From CAUZFZ01 sp963579025 (GTDB taxonomy: Bacteria > Planctomycetota > Planctomycetia > Planctomycetales > Planctomycetaceae), in NCBI GenBank assembly GCA_963579025.1, contig CAUZFZ010000005.1:62001-126000 (forward strand): a stretch of DNA of 64,000 nt. Reading direction: 5' to 3'. Of this stretch, positions 59,819-64,000 are shown in pieces. Each line of letters starts with the position of its first letter. The stretch's first letter is position 1. Under the pieces are notes generated by a model. The model saw only the letters and a program-made list of their open reading frames with translations. It made no database searches and had not been told where the DNA came from. The position numbers and the translations under genes were made by a program.

Positions 59819-59858
59819 CAAAAAAGCCCGGCCCTCTCATGCGTGAGAGCCGGGTTAA
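59819..59858 (-). terminator. Rho-independent terminator of tpx
   Basis: On the minus strand CCCGGCTCTCA and TGAGAGGGCCGGG pair around a short loop and end in a T run. It lies about 58 nt after the tpx stop codon. Confidence 0.9.
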
Positions 59859-59915
59859 AAACACTTTCCGTACGATCGTGCCGACTGGTGTCAGACGCAA
59901 CCGCTCCGTGACAGC

Positions 59916-60431
59916 TTATCTGGCAGCAGCCAGAGCCGCATCATAATCAGGGTGCTCGGTGATTTCGCCGACGTATTGGACGTGCGTCAGTTTGCCTTCG
60001 CCATCAGCGACGAACACGGCTCGAGCCAGAATCCGATTCAGCGGACCGCCCTGAATCAGGACACCATACGCTTCGCCAAAACCTGTGCACTGATGAGCAC
60101 TTAACGCTTTGATGTTCTCGGCAGATTCGGCTCCGCACCAGCGTTTTTGTGCGAACGGCAGGTCCATACTGACAACGAGCACTTCAACGTCGCTCAGGCC
60201 GCCGGCCGCATCGTTGAATTTCTTCGAGTCTTCGTGGCACACGGGCGTGTCGAGTGACGGCACGGTCACGATGATCCGCTTTTTGCCCGCGCTGCTGGCC
60301 AGTGTGACCTCGCTCAGGTCGTTTGCCTGGAGCGTGAAGTCGGGAGCTGCGTCGCCGACTTTGAGTTCCGGGCCGGCCAGATCAACAGGGCCACCCTTCA
60401 AAGTTACAGCTCCAGAACGAATGTCGGCCAT
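59916..60431 (-). CDS. tpx: Thiol peroxidase Tpx (atypical 2-Cys peroxiredoxin)
   Basis: 171 residues, the usual Tpx length. The peroxidatic Cys65 lies in VPSLDTPVCHEDSKKF and the resolving Cys99 in FAQKRWCGAE, with the 34-residue spacing of E. coli Tpx. The N-terminus (VTLKGGPVDLAGPELKVGDA) and PDFTL are also typical. It reduces hydrogen peroxide and alkyl peroxides with thioredoxin, here in the cytoplasm, as there is no signal peptide. Transcribed alone; a perfect palindrome lies 29-47 nt before the start codon. Confidence 0.95.
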   Translation of the reverse strand: MADIRSGAVTLKGGPVDLAGPELKVGDAAPDFTLQANDLSEVTLASSAGKKRIIVTVPSLDTPVCHEDSKKFNDAAGGLSDVEVLVVSMDLPFAQKRWCGAESAENIKALSAHQCTGFGEAYGVLIQGGPLNRILARAVFVADGEGKLTHVQYVGEITEHPDYDAALAAAR

Positions 60432-60854
60432 TGGGGAGTCTCCTCAAGTGTGAAAGTTCAGAGGCCAGCCTGGCCTCTCGGGGACAATTTTCGATATGCG
60501 ACGCGAGTATTGCGGATTCAGACGCGGAATCAACCGACCGAGTCATCCCCCTGCTCTGCTCATTCCAGACGCAACGCCACCTGTGGACGTTGCCTGCACA
60601 AAACGACGTTTCCTGTAATCACCACGTCAAAACGCGTGCGAACAGCAGGCGTCGACCAGACCCGTCGAGACGATGCGGTTGTCAGCAAATCCGACTCGCT
60701 AAACCACCTGTCCTTCCCACTCGATTCGATTTGTGAGCTAGCGTAGAAGCAGAGCGACGGTGCGTCCGAAAGGCGTGACGCTCCGTTAGCCACCGCCCAC
60801 AGCTACCGCCGGGCGGGAACCTCTGCCCTGCAGGAAAGAAAGCCACTGGCCGGT
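60432..60854. other. Divergent intergenic region between tpx and aat
   Basis: No gene is supported. The interval must hold the promoters for tpx (minus) and aat (plus). The one notable sequence is the palindrome AGAGGCCAG-C-CTGGCCTCT at 60460-60478, which would be well placed as an operator of tpx. Confidence 0.55.
60460..60478 (-). promoter_or_regulatory. Candidate operator palindrome upstream of tpx
   Basis: Two 9-bp arms (AGAGGCCAG/CTGGCCTCT) with a one-base centre form a perfect palindrome 29 nt upstream of the tpx start. The position suits a peroxide-responsive or other regulator, but a hairpin in the leader is equally possible. Confidence 0.4.
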
Positions 60855-61670
60855 ATGATTGGATCACTCCTGAATTCACTGCGACGCTCAAGCCGAACCG
60901 CTGTCCTGAAGGCACTTGCGGCAATTCCGCACAGCCAACGCCGCCTGCTGGACATATGGCTGGATGTGCAGATCGCCGACGCGACGGCGGAAACCGTGCT
61001 CCAAGCGTATCTGAATGGTCGATTTCCGCTGACCGTACCCGAGACCGGACGCATCTTCTGGAAAGCACCCAACCCTCGCGGCATCATGCCCATCGACGGG
61101 TTCGTGGTCCCACGGAATCTGAAGCGGCTGCTGCGGCAGGACCGCTTTCAGGTCAGTATTAACCAGCGATTTGATGATGTGGCACGCGGTTGCGGCGATC
61201 GGCCGGAAACATGGATCACGCCGCAAATCGTCGACCTGTACTGCGAACTGCATCGCATGGGCTTCGCTCACAGCTTCGAGTCGTGGCAGGACGGCAAGCT
61301 GGTCGGCGGCTACTTGGGGGTCTCGCTGGGGGCTTACTTTGTAGGAGTCACCCAGTTCAATCAGGTACGGGACGCTGGCAAGGTCTCGTTCCTGCATTGC
61401 ATGCACTGCCTGCAATCGAATCGTTTTCAGATGCATGACGTCCAGGAACCCACGTCTCATCTGGAACAGTTCGGATGCTTCGGACTCGCTCCCGACGCGT
61501 ACCGCACGGAATTCCTGAAGGCGATCGCCGTGCCGGCCCGACTGGACTGGTTCGCGCATACGGAGCCACGTGACACATCGGAAGTCATCGCCGAGTACGA
61601 AGGCACGGTCGAATCGCGGGTCGTCCAGACTGCTTCCCCCGAGAAAGTGGAAGTTGTCCCGACCTGTTGA
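60855..61670 (+). CDS. aat: Leucyl/phenylalanyl-tRNA-protein transferase
   Basis: 271 residues. The Aat signature is present with planctomycete-like variations: YLNGRFPLTVPETGRIFWKA, RGIMPIDGFVVPRNLKRLL, HRMGFAHSFESWQDGKLVGG, YLGVSLGAYFVGVTQFNQV and KVSFLHCMHCLQSNRF. It transfers Leu or Phe from aminoacyl-tRNA to proteins with N-terminal Arg or Lys, marking them for ClpAP degradation (N-degron pathway). The canonical GEDVFFGESMF motif region is replaced by SLGAYFVGVTQF, so its substrate preference may differ. Monocistronic. Confidence 0.85.
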   Translation: MIGSLLNSLRRSSRTAVLKALAAIPHSQRRLLDIWLDVQIADATAETVLQAYLNGRFPLTVPETGRIFWKAPNPRGIMPIDGFVVPRNLKRLLRQDRFQVSINQRFDDVARGCGDRPETWITPQIVDLYCELHRMGFAHSFESWQDGKLVGGYLGVSLGAYFVGVTQFNQVRDAGKVSFLHCMHCLQSNRFQMHDVQEPTSHLEQFGCFGLAPDAYRTEFLKAIAVPARLDWFAHTEPRDTSEVIAEYEGTVESRVVQTASPEKVEVVPTC

Positions 61671-61956
61671 TTGGACGAGTCAGTCGTACCAGACCTGCGG
61701 AAGCCGAGTTTGGCTACCACGTCCGCCGGTCAGACCTGGAAGTACACGGGATCGCACGACGCTCGGATGGTGGCGAACGGGCGACGGTGTTGCCCAAAGT
61801 CACCGTACGTTCCAGCGCGCTCGTCAACAATCGAGCCGCCACGCTGATGAAATGTGGGAAAATGAACTGTGATCACTCCACGTAAGGAAAGCCGGGCGAA
61901 CGACGTCCGCCGGTCTCCTTACGCTGGTTCCAGTTCTGTCCCCGTTGGAATTCAGC

Positions 61957-62673
61957 ATGAAACGCGTCGACATTACGCTTTCTGCACGTGGAGTCGCTTA
62001 TCTACTCCTGTGCCCGGTCCTGCTGCTGGCTGCTGTGACGATTCCGATGGAGCTGGCGGAAGAGCATATCCGTCCCTTTTCCTGGACGGCGGCCGATGTG
62101 TTTCGCCGTTTCACACTCAACAGCGAAAACTCTGTTCCGGCGTGGTTCTCGGCCATGCTGCATCTGTGTTCGGCCGCGTTACTCGCGATCTGCGCCTGGA
62201 TGCATCGCTCGCGCGGCAATCGCTGGTGGAAGCACTGGGCTTCGCTGAGTGCCATCTTCTGCCTGCTTTCGCTCGACGAAGCCGCCAGCTTTCACGAGAT
62301 CCTGATGGTGCCGATGGACCGGCTGGTCAAGGCGGAAGGCGTCTTCTACTTCACTTGGGTGATTCCAGGCATTGCCATCGTCATCGCTTTGGGACTGGCG
62401 TATTTGCGTTTTCTCTGGAATCTGGACAGCACGACGCGGTACCGCTTCATCGCCGCGGCGTGCCTGTTTGTCGGCGGCGCGCTCGGGATGGAGATGGTAG
62501 ACGGCGCAATTCTTGATCACTTCGGAGAACAGCACATTGCCTACATGCTGGCCACAACCGTTGAAGAGACAGGTGAGATGCTGGGTCTGGTGGTCTTCAT
62601 CTGGAGCCTGATCTCACACCTGACCACCGAAGCCGGCGAGATTCGGTTGAAGCTTGCCGCGGCTCCGGCCTGA
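61957..62673 (+). CDS. Hypothetical integral membrane protein
   Basis: The ATG at 61957, with GGA eight bases before, is preferred to a TTG 12 bases upstream. 238 residues with about six helices (GVAYLLLCPVLLLAAVTI, AMLHLCSAALLAICAWM, ASLSAIFCLLSLDEAASFHE, FTWVIPGIAIVIALGLAYL, FIAAACLFVGGALGMEMVDG, and GLVVFIWSLISHL). Conserved-looking acidic and histidine residues occur inside or next to membrane segments (LDEAASFHE, EMVDG, TTVEETGE), a pattern suggesting a metal site. I do not recognise the family. It stands alone after a gap of about 290 bp with nothing recognisable, and is followed by the second REP/BIME copy. Confidence 0.6.
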   Translation: MKRVDITLSARGVAYLLLCPVLLLAAVTIPMELAEEHIRPFSWTAADVFRRFTLNSENSVPAWFSAMLHLCSAALLAICAWMHRSRGNRWWKHWASLSAIFCLLSLDEAASFHEILMVPMDRLVKAEGVFYFTWVIPGIAIVIALGLAYLRFLWNLDSTTRYRFIAAACLFVGGALGMEMVDGAILDHFGEQHIAYMLATTVEETGEMLGLVVFIWSLISHLTTEAGEIRLKLAAAPA

Positions 62674-62739
62674 TTACTCGCCGCTGGAAACGGGAGCCCA
62701 AATAAGTTCCCGATCTGGAATCCGCGAGACCTCTGAGCC

Positions 62740-62852
62740 GTAGGCGGATTTCTCCGAAATCCGCTGCCCTGGACGTCGCAAAACTGAGCGGCGATCGATG
62801 TGCCGGCAGGTTGCGATGTCGTCTGGTCCCGATTTCGGAGAAATCGGGCTAC
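62740..62852. repeat. Second copy of the BIME-like REP pair
   Basis: The same organisation as 8719-8831: GTAG-GCGGATTTCTCCGAAATC at the left end and the inverted copy ending in GAAATCGGG-CTAC at the right, in the same orientation, with close sequence similarity in between. Flanks here are different (imperfect outer arms around AAATAAGTTCCCG and CGGTAAGTTATTT). It lies between the membrane protein and the TIM-barrel gene. Confidence 0.85.
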
Positions 62853-62895
62853 GGCTACGGCTCACAATTCCGGTAAGTTATTTCGGGACTATTCC

Positions 62896-63816
62896 TTACG
62901 CCCGCTTCAGGCCAAATACGCGATCCATGTTCGCGGAGACTTCGGCCAGACGATCCGGTCCGCCGCCGCCAACTTCTGCAGCACACCAGCCCACGAAGTT
63001 GATCTCCAGTAGCGCCTTTGTGACGTCGGCCCAGTCCAGGTCGCCCTCGCCGATTTTCGTGAACTTGTTCTGCTCGCGCGAAAATCCCTTGGCGTCGAGT
63101 TTCACGACTCGCTTGCCCAGCGTCCGAATCCAGTCGCCCATCGACCCATATTTCCAGTGGTTTCCAATGTCGAACTGCATGCCGAGCCATGGGGAATTCA
63201 GCTCGTCACAGTATTTGACGAACTTGTCGGCCGTCTGATTCGAGTCACCATCGTGGTCGTAGCAAAAGTGATTCCAGACGTTCTCGATCGCGATGACGAC
63301 GCCCAGTTCGGCGGCCAGCGGAATCGCCTGTGCAACGTTGGACACGGAGCGCTCCCAGCACTCCTCTTCCGTGCCATCTTTGCCATGACCGCAGACAAGC
63401 AACGCGGTATGACCACCGACCGCATGTGTCTTGCGCAATGCTTCTTTAAGCGTGTCCAGGGCCACAGCACGTACTGCGGGGTCCGGGTCGGTGTGGCGCA
63501 CCTGCCAGTGAGAGGAACACACCGTGCCGTCAACCGGCAGACCAGATTCGTCAATGGCCTGCCTGACTGCGTCGACGTCGAACGTCGGGGCATTCAGTTC
63601 GATCCCATCGAATCCAGCCACCTTTGCCGCTGTGAACTTGTCGGTCAGCGAACCATCAACACGCACCATGCCAATTTTGAGTGTCTTGTAGAGCCGCCCG
63701 TTCAGACCGGCGTCAGCCGGTTCATCGGCAGCCTTTGCGATCAGTGGTGAAGCGGCCAGCAAAGCGGCGCTTCCCTGCAGAAACCCGCGACGTGACAGAC
63801 TGCTGAGATCAGACAT
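62896..63816 (-). CDS. Tat-exported sugar phosphate isomerase/epimerase-like TIM-barrel protein
   Basis: The ATG at 63816 puts a twin-arginine signal at the N-terminus (SLSRRGFLQGSAALLAASPL); the longer frame to 63933 would overlap the tRNA. 306 residues. The barrel belongs to the xylose isomerase-like/AP endonuclease 2 superfamily: KVAGFDGIELNAPTF, CGHGKDGTEEE, AIENVWNHFCYD, QFDIGNHWKYG, KLDAKGFSRE and CAAEVGGGGPDRL, with Glu, Asp and His residues at the usual metal positions. Planctomycetes carry many such exported paralogues; substrates are unknown. It is next to a tRNA-Leu gene on the same strand. Confidence 0.85.
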   Translation of the reverse strand: MSDLSSLSRRGFLQGSAALLAASPLIAKAADEPADAGLNGRLYKTLKIGMVRVDGSLTDKFTAAKVAGFDGIELNAPTFDVDAVRQAIDESGLPVDGTVCSSHWQVRHTDPDPAVRAVALDTLKEALRKTHAVGGHTALLVCGHGKDGTEEECWERSVSNVAQAIPLAAELGVVIAIENVWNHFCYDHDGDSNQTADKFVKYCDELNSPWLGMQFDIGNHWKYGSMGDWIRTLGKRVVKLDAKGFSREQNKFTKIGEGDLDWADVTKALLEINFVGWCAAEVGGGGPDRLAEVSANMDRVFGLKRA

Positions 63817-63906
63817 GGTGTGCTCCAGGAGAACGAGTATGCCGTAAGGCGTGTGCCACTGGCTCCGCCAGTGCTTTGTTTTGAGTGGACTCGGGATCGA
63901 GCTGAT

Positions 63907-63991
63907 TGCCGGAGGTGGGACTCGAACCCACACACCCTTTACGGATACGGGATTTTGAATCCCGCGCGTCTGCCAATTCCGCCACTCCGGC
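63907..63991 (-). tRNA. tRNA-Leu (anticodon CAA)
   Basis: On the minus strand the acceptor arms GCCGGAG and CTCCGGC pair. The D arm follows (TGGCGGAATTGGCAGACGCG), then the anticodon stem CGGGA-TTCAAAA-TCCCG with anticodon CAA, a long variable arm, the T loop GGTTCGAGTCCC and the discriminator A. The long variable arm and D-loop fit a class II leucine tRNA reading UUG codons. The CCA end is not encoded. Confidence 0.95.
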
Positions 63992-64000
63992 TTATGTCGT

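Noticed and set aside
63817..63933. Upstream extension of the TIM-barrel gene (start at 63933)
   Set aside because: It would overlap the tRNA-Leu gene and move the Tat signal away from the N-terminus.

Overview
The window looks like a chromosome segment of a planctomycete (Planctomycetota, probably Planctomycetia). The evidence is the protein repertoire: a DUF1080-sugar dehydrogenase fusion, a giant PVC-type membrane-bound dehydrogenase with a C-terminal c-type cytochrome motif, PQQ-like propeller proteins opening with a WPQFLGPNRNG-type motif, planctomycete double-CxxCH cytochrome proteins, an RTX/Calx-beta giant protein and BatA-like VWA proteins. Many palindromic repeats lie between genes. 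There is no phage or plasmid core. One tRNA (Leu, CAA) lies at the right edge. I saw no rRNA and no CRISPR array.

Layout. 1-2.6 kb: the N-terminal part of a large RTX-type secreted protein on the minus strand, running off the left edge. 3-6.2 kb (minus): cold-shock protein, DUF1080/sorbosone dehydrogenase, glutathione peroxidase. 6.5-10.4 kb (plus): a pRiA4b-like/SEC-C protein and a GYF-domain membrane protein, separated by a REP/BIME-like palindromic element. 10.4-14.6 kb: an accessory island made of a decayed gene, a run of small minus-strand cassette-like genes separated by about 80-93 nt imperfect palindromes that resemble integron attC sites, and the C-terminal remnant of an IS91-like transposase. 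14.9-23.6 kb (minus): an EssC-like FtsK/SpoIIIE ATPase preceded by a WXG100-like small protein (a minimal type VII-like secretion unit), then an EF-hand protein translationally coupled to an RND/MMPL exporter. 23.8-32.7 kb (plus): a glycosyltransferase, a STAS protein and a 2280-residue multi-domain enzyme.

33-38.6 kb (plus) is the most striking accessory locus: a NACHT NTPase with an Arg-Asp/Ala-Leu dipeptide tract built from a hexanucleotide repeat, a subtilisin-like protease and a small protein that resembles a protease propeptide. I propose it as a candidate NACHT-protease defence or programmed-response system. 38.8-51.8 kb holds mostly ordinary genes: PQQ-propeller protein, cytochrome, VWA protein, methyltransferase, YiiX-like hydrolase, redoxin, efflux adaptor, Ser/Thr kinase and accA. 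52.1-57.5 kb (minus) is a co-directional run (thiO, FAD oxidoreductase, radical SAM, metallophosphoesterase, dtd, cvpA). 57.7-64 kb holds a cytochrome-domain protein, tpx, aat, a membrane protein, a Tat-exported TIM-barrel protein and the tRNA.

Functional assignments come from motifs read by eye; no database search was possible. Start codons were moved from the longest open frame to internal starts where signal peptides, ribosome-binding sites or family length argued for it.
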